From Desmonostoc geniculatum HA4340-LM1 (lineage in GTDB: Bacteria; Cyanobacteriota; Cyanobacteriia; Cyanobacteriales; Nostocaceae), in assembly GCA_019359545.1 (NCBI GenBank), contig JAHHHB010000013.1, forward strand, positions 1 through 64,000: a stretch of DNA of 64,000 nucleotides, written 5' to 3'. Each line of letters opens with the position of its first letter. The first letter of the stretch is position 1. The position numbers and the translations under genes were made by a program. Positions 47,537 through 56,417 of this stretch are shown here, piece after piece. The notes below the pieces were generated by a model. The model was not told where the DNA came from. It did not search any database and worked only from the letters and a program-made list of their open reading frames with translations.

Positions 47537-47566
47537 AGATGACAAAATACTGACAAATTGGTTAAC

Positions 47567-47758
47567 TCAGTGATACAAGACACCAATGATCAGAGTAAAA
47601 ATTATTGGTATTAAAATTGGAATAGTAACTACAAGTCCCCACTTACCAAACTTAATATCTTCACCTTCAGATTTTAAAAACGCAATCCAACCTACAACTC
47701 CCATCAAAATCCAAATACATCCAAAACCAAGAAATATTACAAACACTGAATCTTCCAT
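47567..47758 (-). CDS. Small two-span membrane protein, hypothetical
   Basis: A 63-aa frame with two hydrophobic helices (about 5-27 and 41-61) and a charged loop (KSEGEDIKFGKW). The amphipathic layout and the Trp/Lys at membrane borders argue for a real protein. No ribosome site stands out. It is convergent with the ClC gene, 30 bp apart. Confidence 0.5.
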   Translation of the reverse strand: MEDSVFVIFLGFGCIWILMGVVGWIAFLKSEGEDIKFGKWGLVVTIPILIPIIFTLIIGVLYH

Positions 47759-47834
47759 TTTTCACATGAGTGAATTAGTTTTATAAATTCTAACCGATGT
47801 AACTATAGCGATTCTCGTTTGGATGCAATACGCT

Positions 47835-47862
47835 GTAGGGTAGCACAGCTGTGCTACCCTAC
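47835..47862. repeat. Perfect 28-bp palindrome of the GTAG...CTAC class
   Basis: GTAGGGTAGCACAG and its exact complement without loop, flanked by CGCT and G as in the palindrome at 41515, although the arms differ. Confidence 0.9.
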
Positions 47863-47930
47863 GAACGGGCGTATTTTACCCAAGCGATAAGCGCTATAAT
47901 ATAGGACTCGTATTTGATTTTTGCGAAGTT

Positions 47931-48090
47931 AGAGGATATTTTAAAAGTGCTTAGCTATGATTTTAATAGATAGAATGATTACCCCCCAATGTATTGGGGG
48001 GTAATCTAGTTCCCTCCCCTTTATAAGGGGAGGGTTAGGGTGGGGTAAAAAATATTTAATACATCAATCATGACTTTTAAAACACCCTCT
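47931..48090. repeat. MITE-like element (AGAGGNTNTTT...AAAAGT ends)
   Basis: The left end AGAGGATATTTTAAAAGT pairs with the right end, whose complement is AGAGGGTGTTTTAAAAGT. The interior has two C/G-run hairpins. A relative with matching ends is at 59287-59449, and its interior is shared in inverted orientation with 62316-62410. Confidence 0.8.
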
Positions 48091-48110
48091 AAGATAGGAC
48101 TCAAAAAGGC

Positions 48111-49304
48111 TTATTTACTATTGCCTATTACCTGTTCTCTGTTCCCTACTAAGCCAAACAACTTTGCCAATGTTGCACGAAACTGTCTAAATTCATAAGC
48201 TTCAATAGTTTTTTGTTGCAAGTATTCTGGTTGATAAATTACTGGATTAGGGAAATCACCTTGCAAGATTTGAATGAGATTATCGGCAATTTCTTCAACA
48301 CTATCAGGGTCAACTAAACATCCCAATTTTCCCTCAGCCAATGGGTCTATAGAACCATCTTGATTACCCGCCAACACAGGTTTACCACAAGCTAAGGCTT
48401 CTAAATAAACAATACCAAATCCTTCTCCTTTACTAGGCATAGCAAAAACATCGCAGAGATTGTAATGAGCGGACAATTCCTCATCTGGTACAAATCCTGC
48501 TATTGTAATACAATCTTGCAGATTTAAGCTGTTAACTAAAGTTTTAATTCGAGGTATATCATCCCCTTTACCTACAAGAATAAAGTGAACATTAGGTATG
48601 TGCGATCGCACTTTAACTAAAGCATGAATAATTTTGTCATAACCCTTATATTTTGCCATGCGTCCCAAGCGGGTTACTGTCAAAATTACAGGCTGTTCAT
48701 CTCTTAAATGATATCGTTTGAGTAAGTAGTTAGGTTTAGGCTTGATTTGAAATTGTTTAGCATCAAACGTATTAGGTAAAAGCGCTATTTTATTGGCGTC
48801 AATGTCTGTTTCTTCAAGCAATCGCTGGCGAGTGTAATTACTAACACTAATAATTTTATCTGCTTTTTGTAATGCTAATTTTGTCATCTTGCTCTCAATA
48901 TCCCAAACTTCTAAGCCATGAGCAACTACCCAGTAAGGAATCCCCGTTATCAGTTTGAGAACATAACAAGCAGTGGCATAGTTAACATGGGTTGATATGA
49001 CTATAGTAGGACGTTGGAAAATAGCCAAAATAATTATCTCGAACGCAAATAAAATAGTTTGCAATAATCTTGGAAAATGTCCAAAATAATGAAATCGTGT
49101 TGAGGTGAGAAATTGCAAGTTTAGCTGCTGTTTTGAATTGTGCTTGTCATACTTGAGAAACACATCATAATTAGCTTCAGGATATAAATCTTGTAATGCT
49201 TTCAGCAAAAATATTGAATAAACTTGAATACCTCCCTTAAAACCAAATATATTAGGAAATATTAAGTGAAAATGAGGCTGATTTATCTTGTGCGCTTTAA
49301 ACAT
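48111..49304 (-). CDS. Glycosyltransferase family 4 (GT-B)
   Basis: A 397-aa cytosolic protein with an N-terminal acceptor domain (FPNIFGFKGGIQVYSIFLLKAL) and a C-terminal nucleotide-sugar domain: VTRLGRMAKYKGYDKIIHAL, VGKGDDIPRIK, and the EX7E-type motif in PSKGEGFGIVYLEALACGKP. It is probably a retaining transferase in exopolysaccharide or glycolipid synthesis. It lies 29 bp downstream of the O-antigen-ligase-like gene and is likely co-transcribed with it. Confidence 0.9.
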   Translation of the reverse strand: MFKAHKINQPHFHLIFPNIFGFKGGIQVYSIFLLKALQDLYPEANYDVFLKYDKHNSKQQLNLQFLTSTRFHYFGHFPRLLQTILFAFEIIILAIFQRPTIVISTHVNYATACYVLKLITGIPYWVVAHGLEVWDIESKMTKLALQKADKIISVSNYTRQRLLEETDIDANKIALLPNTFDAKQFQIKPKPNYLLKRYHLRDEQPVILTVTRLGRMAKYKGYDKIIHALVKVRSHIPNVHFILVGKGDDIPRIKTLVNSLNLQDCITIAGFVPDEELSAHYNLCDVFAMPSKGEGFGIVYLEALACGKPVLAGNQDGSIDPLAEGKLGCLVDPDSVEEIADNLIQILQGDFPNPVIYQPEYLQQKTIEAYEFRQFRATLAKLFGLVGNREQVIGNSK

Positions 49305-49333
49305 TTTAACTTCTTAATTGCATGACAAAATTA

Positions 49334-50587
49334 TTAGCTTTCAGTCCCCAGCAGTGGAGTCAGAGGCGGGATTTCAGAATTTTCAGACACAAATTTTCGA
49401 GAATTAATAGCTGCTGCTAGAAAATAAAACTCAATAGTTGTAAAGGTATAATCTTCAGCAAAAAAATCTGGTATTTGAGATGCTAAAAACATCATAATTG
49501 GAACGATCGCCACGGGATTAGCATATCTAACTTTCGATGCTATTCTTACTAAAAAGTTACTAAAAATCAATAATCCAGTAACTCCTTGTTCTACTAACAC
49601 ATTTAAAAATATATTATGTGCGTGAAAACCTTTAGCTCCAAAAACTTTCACTCCGATATATTCTGCAAAAACTCCTATACCTATACCGGTAACTGGTCTT
49701 TTAATGGTTTCACTAAGAGCTGCTTGCCAAAGAGCAAACCTTGACAACGCTGTTCCTACAGGACTAGGAAGTGCTATTTCACTCGGATTTGCTAAAAATA
49801 AATTAATTAATGGAAATATTTTACTATCTCCCAAACCAATTCTATATGTAGATACTGGTATAGATAAAATACAAAATAACCATAGGCTCATAATAAAAAT
49901 CATTTTTTTGAAATTAATAATTTTATATATCAATAAAAGAATTATGCCAAAAATAAAAATTATCCAACCATTTCTGCTTGCAGAAAACGCCAGGGAAATT
50001 AAAAAAAGAAATTCACTTATATATAATTCAATTTGAGAAATCTTGTTTTGTTTTTCTAGAATCAGACCTAAACATAAACCAATACCCATTATTACTCCAA
50101 ACTGATTAGGATTTTGCATTATTGAACCAATCTGGGGATAAAAGCTGGGAAATTTTAATAATTCAAAAATCCAGTGATTGGGAACTAAAGCTTCTAAAAA
50201 ACCAAAAATTGCAATTATTTGTAGTAAGTACAATATAGAACGATAGTAAAATGTTAAAGATGATGTTTTGAGTTTTTTAAAAGTTAAGACTAGAAAAGCA
50301 AAAAATAATATAAAATAACTAGAATATTTAAGACTATAAGTAATTGCTGTAGTGGGAAATTGACTAAGTAATGAAGACACCCACATCCATAAATATAATA
50401 GACCCAAAGATATCAAAATAATTTTATTTTTTTTAATAACTTCTCTTGTGTCTTTTAAAGACAAACTAATTATACCAAAGCTAAAGGCAGGAAGTAATAA
50501 ATAATGAATACCAATATTGAGTCCAGGAAATTTAACTCGCCCTAAAAGCGAAGAAAATAGGATGAGCAGGAAAAATATATTAGTCAT
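49334..50587 (-). CDS. O-antigen ligase/polymerase-like membrane protein
   Basis: A 417-aa protein with about ten to twelve hydrophobic spans. It has the Wzy_C/O-antigen-ligase signature region: ALSRFALWQAALSETIKRPVTG, then GIGVFAEYIG, then a large loop with FHAHNIFLNVLVEQG. Such proteins join or polymerise glycan repeats on the outer face of the inner membrane. The AT content is visibly higher than in neighbouring genes, common for polysaccharide loci and perhaps a sign of transfer. Confidence 0.85.
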   Translation of the reverse strand: MTNIFFLLILFSSLLGRVKFPGLNIGIHYLLLPAFSFGIISLSLKDTREVIKKNKIILISLGLLYLWMWVSSLLSQFPTTAITYSLKYSSYFILFFAFLVLTFKKLKTSSLTFYYRSILYLLQIIAIFGFLEALVPNHWIFELLKFPSFYPQIGSIMQNPNQFGVIMGIGLCLGLILEKQNKISQIELYISEFLFLISLAFSASRNGWIIFIFGIILLLIYKIINFKKMIFIMSLWLFCILSIPVSTYRIGLGDSKIFPLINLFLANPSEIALPSPVGTALSRFALWQAALSETIKRPVTGIGIGVFAEYIGVKVFGAKGFHAHNIFLNVLVEQGVTGLLIFSNFLVRIASKVRYANPVAIVPIMMFLASQIPDFFAEDYTFTTIEFYFLAAAINSRKFVSENSEIPPLTPLLGTES

Positions 50588-50768
50588 AATTTTTTAGTTA
50601 GACATAATTTTTTGACACCATAAATCCTAGATTAAAACCCAGATTCATCGGTTGAAGCAGAGATTTTGATATTTTCCCAAGTTAAAAATTTCAATCCTGT
50701 GGAGGATATTATCACAATACAGCACCCCACGGATATCAAGTTTGCAATTCATTTGTTCTCAGCAATTT

Positions 50769-52835
50769 TTAGTGAATTGTTTGCCAAATTTTCAAAATGT
50801 TTTCACCACTTCCACCGCCGACAATAGTCTGTCCATCTGGGCTGATAGCAACTGCATAAATATATCCAGAACCCGTCTCTAAGGTGCGGATTTTTTCTGC
50901 TGTTACCGGATTCCATAGTTTGATAGTTTTGTCGCTGCTGCCACTGACAAGGGTGATATTATTTAAAGGTGGGCTTGACAAAAAGGCGATGGAGTTAATC
51001 TTATCATTATGTCCCTTTAAGGTATGTATTAACTTTCCGGTTTCCAGATTCCACAATTTAATTGTTTTGTCATTGCTGCCACTGGCGAGGGTTTTGCCAT
51101 CGGGAGAAAAAGCAACTGAAAGAATCGACCCACCATTTCCCTCTAAGGTGCGGATTAACTTTCCTGTCTCCAGATTCCACAGTTTAATTGTTTTATCCCA
51201 ACTACCACTGGCAAGGGTTTTGCCATCAAGACTGAAGACTACAGATTGAACACCATTGGTATGTCCTTCGAGAGTACGGATTAACTTTCCTGTCTCCAAA
51301 TTCCACATTCTGATTTTCGTATCTTTACTAGCGCTACCACTGGCGAGGATTTTGCCATTAGGACTGAAACTCACGGAGGTAACTCCGTCGGTATGTCCTT
51401 CAAGAGTGCGGATTAACTTTCCTGTCTCCAAATTCCACAGTTTAATTTTTGTGTCTGCACTTCCACTGGCGAGGGTTGTGCTATCAGGACTAAAGGCTAT
51501 AGTCCAAATCCAATTGGAATGTCCTTCGAGGGTGCGGATTTCTTCTTTAGTTGCCAGATTCCATAGCTTAATTGTCTTGTCATCACTAGCACTACCGAGG
51601 GTTGTACCATTAGGACTGAAGGCCACAGAATTCACATCGCTGGAATGTCCTTTGAGAGATTTGGCTAGATAAGGGACTTCCAAGATGTTTTGTGCTGGGG
51701 AATTGACAGGCTGAGAAATCGGTTGAGGAGGCTCGCTGATTTCATCGGTACGAGTTTGGAAATACCAAACTCCTCCCAATCCCAACACCAAAATGCTACT
51801 AGCCAAGAGCACTTGACTTTTGAGGTTGTTATTTGGTTTTGGTGAAATTGGCGCCGTGTTTGCTGAAGTAGTTGTGAATGTTGGTGTCAGTATAGTTGGG
51901 GGGACTGATGACAATGGTGGAGGTAGCCGGGGTGTTAAGTCAGTGATGACTTCATCAGCCGATTGATAACGCTTTTGGATGTCTAGTTGCAACAGCTTAT
52001 CCAAAACTTCAGCCAACTCTAGAGATATAGAAATGCCGTCTCTACCTGGAGTGTTCAAATATTGTCGCCACGATGCAATCCAACTATAACCCTGCTGCAT
52101 CCACAGTTGAGATGGGCGAACCCCAGTCAGTAGATGAAAACAAGTTGCTCCCAAACTGAATAAATCACTGGCTGGGTAAGCTTTGCCATCTTGCATTTGT
52201 TCCAGTGCTGTGTAGCCGTGGGAGCCAATGACAGTGCCAATTTTAGTTTGCACTGTTGCTGTTAGCTGCTTAGAAGCTCCAAAATCGATTAACACTAATC
52301 GCCCGTCACTTTGACGGCGAATAATATTTTGTGGCTTGATATCGCGGTGAATTACTCCCAGTACATGAATAAACTTCAGCACCGGCAGTAAATCTAGCAA
52401 AAGTTCCCGAATCTCTGTTTCGTTATAGTTTCCCCGTGTCTCCCATTCCTTGAGCAAGTTTTGTCCATCAATAAATTGCTGCACTAAAAATAAATAGCCA
52501 TTTTGCTCAAAATAAGCCAATAAAGTGGGGATTTGCGGATGTTCTGCCAATTGTTGAAGTCGGCTGGCTTCTTGTTTAAATAGTTCAACAGCCTTTGTTA
52601 GCGGTCCAGTTCCCTGAAGTTTTGGTGCAAATTGTTTGACAACACAGCATTCATTGAGCTTGTGTACATCTTCCGCTAGATAGGTTCTGCCAAATCCCCC
52701 TTCATCTGATAATACCTGAGTGGGACGATAGCGACCTCCCAGTAGGGATATCAATTCCGCTCGACAATTGTGACAATACTTGTTGTTATCAGGATTTAGG
52801 GGGTTTTGGCAGTCGGGATTCACACAACAAAGCAT
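50769..52835 (-). CDS. Ser/Thr protein kinase with zinc ribbon and WD40 propeller
   Basis: A 688-aa protein. A zinc ribbon (CCVNPDC ... YCHNC) occupies residues 3-23. The kinase domain spans about 30-310: GGFGRTYLAED, VVKQF lysine, HRDIKPQNII, DFGASKQ, and GTVIGSHGYTALEQ. A Pro/Thr-rich stretch and one membrane span (about 340-358) follow, then seven WD repeats (about 395-688), which would form one complete extracytoplasmic propeller. Repeats 2-5 share long near-identical words (LETGKLIRTLEGH), suggesting recent internal duplication. It probably senses an external or envelope signal. It is located beside glycan genes but no direct link is shown. Confidence 0.93.
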   Translation of the reverse strand: MLCCVNPDCQNPLNPDNNKYCHNCRAELISLLGGRYRPTQVLSDEGGFGRTYLAEDVHKLNECCVVKQFAPKLQGTGPLTKAVELFKQEASRLQQLAEHPQIPTLLAYFEQNGYLFLVQQFIDGQNLLKEWETRGNYNETEIRELLLDLLPVLKFIHVLGVIHRDIKPQNIIRRQSDGRLVLIDFGASKQLTATVQTKIGTVIGSHGYTALEQMQDGKAYPASDLFSLGATCFHLLTGVRPSQLWMQQGYSWIASWRQYLNTPGRDGISISLELAEVLDKLLQLDIQKRYQSADEVITDLTPRLPPPLSSVPPTILTPTFTTTSANTAPISPKPNNNLKSQVLLASSILVLGLGGVWYFQTRTDEISEPPQPISQPVNSPAQNILEVPYLAKSLKGHSSDVNSVAFSPNGTTLGSASDDKTIKLWNLATKEEIRTLEGHSNWIWTIAFSPDSTTLASGSADTKIKLWNLETGKLIRTLEGHTDGVTSVSFSPNGKILASGSASKDTKIRMWNLETGKLIRTLEGHTNGVQSVVFSLDGKTLASGSWDKTIKLWNLETGKLIRTLEGNGGSILSVAFSPDGKTLASGSNDKTIKLWNLETGKLIHTLKGHNDKINSIAFLSSPPLNNITLVSGSSDKTIKLWNPVTAEKIRTLETGSGYIYAVAISPDGQTIVGGGSGENILKIWQTIH

Positions 52836-52988
52836 ACTGGGAATCCATTTCCGTATTGAGGTATATATTCATCTTAAGTCAAAAATATCTCGAGAAAAAT
52901 CCGAAAAGCAGTAGTTTCAGTTTGTAGCTCGGTATATACTTACAACTTGAGATAAGAATTCAGAACTCAGGATAGTTAAAAAATCAAG
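52836..52988. other. Kinase upstream region
   Basis: AT-rich DNA between the kinase start and a MITE. No clear promoter hexamers could be assigned. Confidence 0.4.
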
Positions 52989-53150
52989 ATATAGAAATCC
53001 GGTTTGATTTTTGGATAAAATTAAGTATTTGTAGTATTTGTAGGGTGCGTTATCGGTGAGAGTACGGCACCATTCTTAAGGATTTGGTGCCGTACTCTCA
53101 CCGATAACGCACCCTACGTATCTTTTCAAAAATCAAATAGTAGTCCTATA
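52989..53150. repeat. Complete MITE with 33-bp perfect inner arms
   Basis: The outer ends resemble TATAGGACTACTATTTGATTTTTG in opposite orientation; the left copy is diverged. Inside, 53040-53072 and 53085-53117 are exact complements around a 12-base loop. Related ends occur at 35262-35283 and 47900-47925. Confidence 0.85.
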
Positions 53151-53265
53151 GTAAATTTGAATTTAGTCTACAGAAAATGTCAAATTGATTTGCTTGGAGT
53201 AAAAACAGCAAAAATTAAGTTCATCCCCTAGATCCACAATTGTCAGCAAAATTCGGAGCGTAATC

Positions 53266-54486
53266 ATGCTATTAGAAAACAAAAACTATCGTCGCAAATT
53301 AAATCACGTTTTAATTTGTTGCTTGAGTAGTAGTTTGTTGATCACGAGTAATGTGCTGCCTATCAGTGCTTTGGGAAAACCTCAAAGTTCTCAAGATTTT
53401 TTAATTGCCAAATCTCCAGATGAGAGACAACCAGAAGCGGTAAAAAAAGGAATTGAGCAAATTCCTGTTTCTAGTGCATCAATATCTTCAAGACGCAAAC
53501 AATCTGTTGAATCACCAGTGCAGCAGACTCGTCGTGTATCGTCTAATACACAAAATTCACGGCGTTCCTCTAGGGCTGCAAATAATAGCTCTGGTTCTAG
53601 ATCGTCTGGACGTAGAGTTGCTAATTCAAATACTAATCGTGCCAGTAATAGCTCTGGTTCTAGATCGTCTGGACGTAGAGTTGTTAACTCAAATGCCAAT
53701 CGTGCTAATGGTGGCTCAGGAAGAGTTCGCAAGCCAAGTTCTAATGTAGCTGCAAACAACCAAAATCTTCAGGATTCAGGGACACCTACTTACAAGGAGA
53801 TTAACTTTGTAGATGTCGCATTGGGTATTCTGGATAGAAATGACTTTCAATCTCAAGGTAGATATTTTCATTTTTATGAGTTTGAAGGTAGAGAAAATCA
53901 ATTAGTTCAAATTAGACTTGTTGGCAGTAATGATACACGCAGAACAAATAACTTGAGTCTAAAACCGTTATTGTTTTTGCACGATCCTGATAATAATATC
54001 ATCGTCAAAAAAGGTGCTTTCGACAAAAGCAGTGGTGGCGATGATGCATTCATTTTTGCACGATTGCCTGTGAATGGCACTTACAAAATTGCAGTTACTA
54101 GCCAAGATACTGGAGAGGTAGGCCGCTATAGTTTGGCTTTGAGGAATGATAGAGCTAGCTATACTTTAGATGAATCAGGTCAGCTCAGTGCTAATAGTTC
54201 AACCTTGAAACAAAATGGAGGAGCTTACAATGTTTCTAATTTTCAAGGGAGGAAAAATCAGCTAATAAGTATTCGTGTAGATAGTGTTGATGAAGAGTTT
54301 TCTCCTTATGTAACTTTGCTCAATTCTAAAGGACAAGCGATCGCCATAGATCAAAACAAGGACAAAGGCGGCGTGTATACTGCTTTAATAGACCGAGCTA
54401 GGTTACCTGAGGATGATACTTACTATATTGTTGTGACTTCCAAGAATCCACAGGAACGCGGTAAATATAGATTGACTATTTTCTAA
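53266..54486 (+). CDS. Exported protein with Ser/Arg-rich linker and two PPC-like domains
   Basis: A 406-aa protein with a basic start and hydrophobic signal segment (LICCLSSSLLITSNVLPISALG). Residues about 70-165 are low-complexity Ser/Arg/Asn with a direct duplication (NSSGSRSSGRRV twice, about 66 bp apart in DNA). Two beta-sandwich domains of the bacterial pre-peptidase C-terminal type follow: one about 180-290 (FEGRENQLVQIRL ... TYKIAVTSQDTGEVGRYSL), one about 300-406 (FQGRKNQLISIRV ... TYYIVVTSKNPQERGKYRL). No peptidase domain is present. GGAG precedes the ATG. It is probably a periplasmic or surface binding protein. Confidence 0.85.
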   Translation: MLLENKNYRRKLNHVLICCLSSSLLITSNVLPISALGKPQSSQDFLIAKSPDERQPEAVKKGIEQIPVSSASISSRRKQSVESPVQQTRRVSSNTQNSRRSSRAANNSSGSRSSGRRVANSNTNRASNSSGSRSSGRRVVNSNANRANGGSGRVRKPSSNVAANNQNLQDSGTPTYKEINFVDVALGILDRNDFQSQGRYFHFYEFEGRENQLVQIRLVGSNDTRRTNNLSLKPLLFLHDPDNNIIVKKGAFDKSSGGDDAFIFARLPVNGTYKIAVTSQDTGEVGRYSLALRNDRASYTLDESGQLSANSSTLKQNGGAYNVSNFQGRKNQLISIRVDSVDEEFSPYVTLLNSKGQAIAIDQNKDKGGVYTALIDRARLPEDDTYYIVVTSKNPQERGKYRLTIF

Positions 54487-54582
54487 ATTGGGCATTGGGC
54501 ATTGGGCATTGGGCATCAGTCAATAGTTCTTCTTCCCCTACTCCCCCTGCCTCCCCTGCTCCCCCTGCTCCCCCTGCCTCCC
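54487..54582. repeat. GGGCATT heptamers and CCCCCTGCT units
   Basis: Simple repeats fill the convergent gap. They extend into the last codons of the ABC exporter gene, whose final residues (GVGSGDWG) derive from them. Confidence 0.8.
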
Positions 54583-56415
54583 TCATCCCCAGTCACCACT
54601 CCCCACTCCCATCTCGCAGCTATACATAGCGGCGTATCGTCCACCTAACCGCAGCAATTGGTTGTGGGTACCTTGTTCTAAAATCTTGCCGTCTTCGATG
54701 TAAAAAATTACATCGGCTTGTTCGATCGCTCTGAGGTTATGAGACACTACAAAGGTGGTGCATTTGTGAGTTAAGCGATCGAGTGCTTCGTTGACGGCGC
54801 GTTCGTTTTCGTTGTCTAAGCCAGTGGTCGGCTCATCTAAAATAATGTAGGCAGCTTGACGAATGGCAGCACGAGCAATGGCAATTCTCTGCCGTTGTCC
54901 TCCGGAAAGTGTCGCCCCTCTTTCACCTAAAATTGTCTCGTAGCCTTCAGGTAGCGCCATGATAAAATCGTGGGCATTTGCCAGACGCGCAGCTTGTTCA
55001 ATTGCTTGGTCAGAAGCCCCCAAACAACCGTAGGCTATGTTATCTCTGACGCTGGCAGCAAACAAAATCGTATCTTGTAGCACCACACTAATTTGCTGGC
55101 GGATAGATTGCAGCTTGTATTGCCGCAGGTCGTGACCATCAATTAAAATTCGCCCTGACAATGGGTCATAAAGGCGTAATAGCAAACTTACTAAGGTGGA
55201 CTTACCGCCACCGGATGGCCCCACCAAAGCAACCCGTTGACCAGGTTGCACTTCAAAACTGATGTTGTGTAAGATTCTCTTTGTCGGTTCGTAGGCAAAG
55301 CTGACATTTTCAAAACGCACACTTCCCCGTAAAGGTGGTGCGTCCATTGCTCCCCGCGCATCGCGGATGTCGGGTACGGTATCTAGCACATCAAGAATGC
55401 GTTCGCCGGAGGCGGTAGCTTTAGCGATTTGTCCGGTATATTTGGCAAGTTGGCGCATCGGCTTAAAGGCAATGCGGAGATAGTTGACAAATACGAGCAA
55501 ATCCCCTGGTGTGATTGCTTGCCTTAATACCAGCTGCACACCCCGCCATAACACCAAGGCTGTGGCAATGCCTACTAGCAGTTCTACTATCCGTTCTAAT
55601 CCGGCTGCTAGTTTTTGCGCTTTGGCACTTTCTTTTAAACTTTGGCGGTTCTGACGAGAAAAACTATTCTCCAGGATATGTTGCAGGGACAGGGCTTGCA
55701 CAACTTTGATTGCCCCGATGGATTCCGCTGCTGTTGCTGCCATTGCACCTTCGCGTTGACGTTGCGATCGCACTACCTGTCTAATGCGCTTTGTCAACCG
55801 TATGGTGAAAAAAACAAACAAAGGAAATACACCGACCGCTATCAGTGCTAGTTCCCAATTCAGCCAGAACATCACGAAAATCATCCCGAATAAGGTGAGG
55901 GAATGGGCAATCAAGGGTAATACTGCCATCACCGTCACCTCCCGCAGTCGTTCAATGTCGGAGATAACGCGGGTAATTAAATCGCCCGTCTTGGCTTTGT
56001 GGTGAAATGACAGCGAGAGGTTTTGCAGATGACTGTAAAGTTCAGAGCGAATTTCAGTCAACACATTGCTAGCTGCCAGCGCCATACCCACTACACTAAA
56101 GTAAGCAGCAGTAGCCCGAAGTAAAGCGATCGCTACTAACCCTAATGTTAAAACTGTTAATAGGCCAAACTGTCCCAGTCCTGATAACAAAGGAATCTTC
56201 CAAGACTGAGGCCGAAAACCAGGCACAAGCATGTAATCAAAAATAAACTTTAGTGGCCAAGGTTCGAGTAAATGTAAGAAAATCTCAGCCATCAGTGCCG
56301 CAAAAGAAACAATCAACAGCGTCTTTTGTTTGCTTAACTGCGGTGAAAATCGCCGCAAAATCCGGACAATTCCTGGTAAAGCCGCCCTCAGACTCTTGGT
56401 ATCTTTAGCCGGCAT
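54583..56415 (-). CDS. ABC exporter, fused permease and ATPase (half-transporter)
   Basis: A 610-aa protein. The N-terminal half has six hydrophobic spans (about 30-310). The nucleotide-binding domain (about 360-590) shows Walker A GPSGGGKST, Q-loop SVVLQD, signature LSGGQRQRIAIARA, Walker B YIILDEPTTGLD and the switch His in FVVSHNL. It belongs to the MsbA/lipid or peptide exporter type and works as a homodimer. Its start lies two bases from the stop of the upstream GT2 gene, so the two form an operon. Export of a glycolipid or polysaccharide precursor is a reasonable guess. The last ten residues are encoded by simple-repeat DNA. Confidence 0.93.
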   Translation of the reverse strand: MPAKDTKSLRAALPGIVRILRRFSPQLSKQKTLLIVSFAALMAEIFLHLLEPWPLKFIFDYMLVPGFRPQSWKIPLLSGLGQFGLLTVLTLGLVAIALLRATAAYFSVVGMALAASNVLTEIRSELYSHLQNLSLSFHHKAKTGDLITRVISDIERLREVTVMAVLPLIAHSLTLFGMIFVMFWLNWELALIAVGVFPLFVFFTIRLTKRIRQVVRSQRQREGAMAATAAESIGAIKVVQALSLQHILENSFSRQNRQSLKESAKAQKLAAGLERIVELLVGIATALVLWRGVQLVLRQAITPGDLLVFVNYLRIAFKPMRQLAKYTGQIAKATASGERILDVLDTVPDIRDARGAMDAPPLRGSVRFENVSFAYEPTKRILHNISFEVQPGQRVALVGPSGGGKSTLVSLLLRLYDPLSGRILIDGHDLRQYKLQSIRQQISVVLQDTILFAASVRDNIAYGCLGASDQAIEQAARLANAHDFIMALPEGYETILGERGATLSGGQRQRIAIARAAIRQAAYIILDEPTTGLDNENERAVNEALDRLTHKCTTFVVSHNLRAIEQADVIFYIEDGKILEQGTHNQLLRLGGRYAAMYSCEMGVGSGDWG

Positions 56416-56417
56416 TA

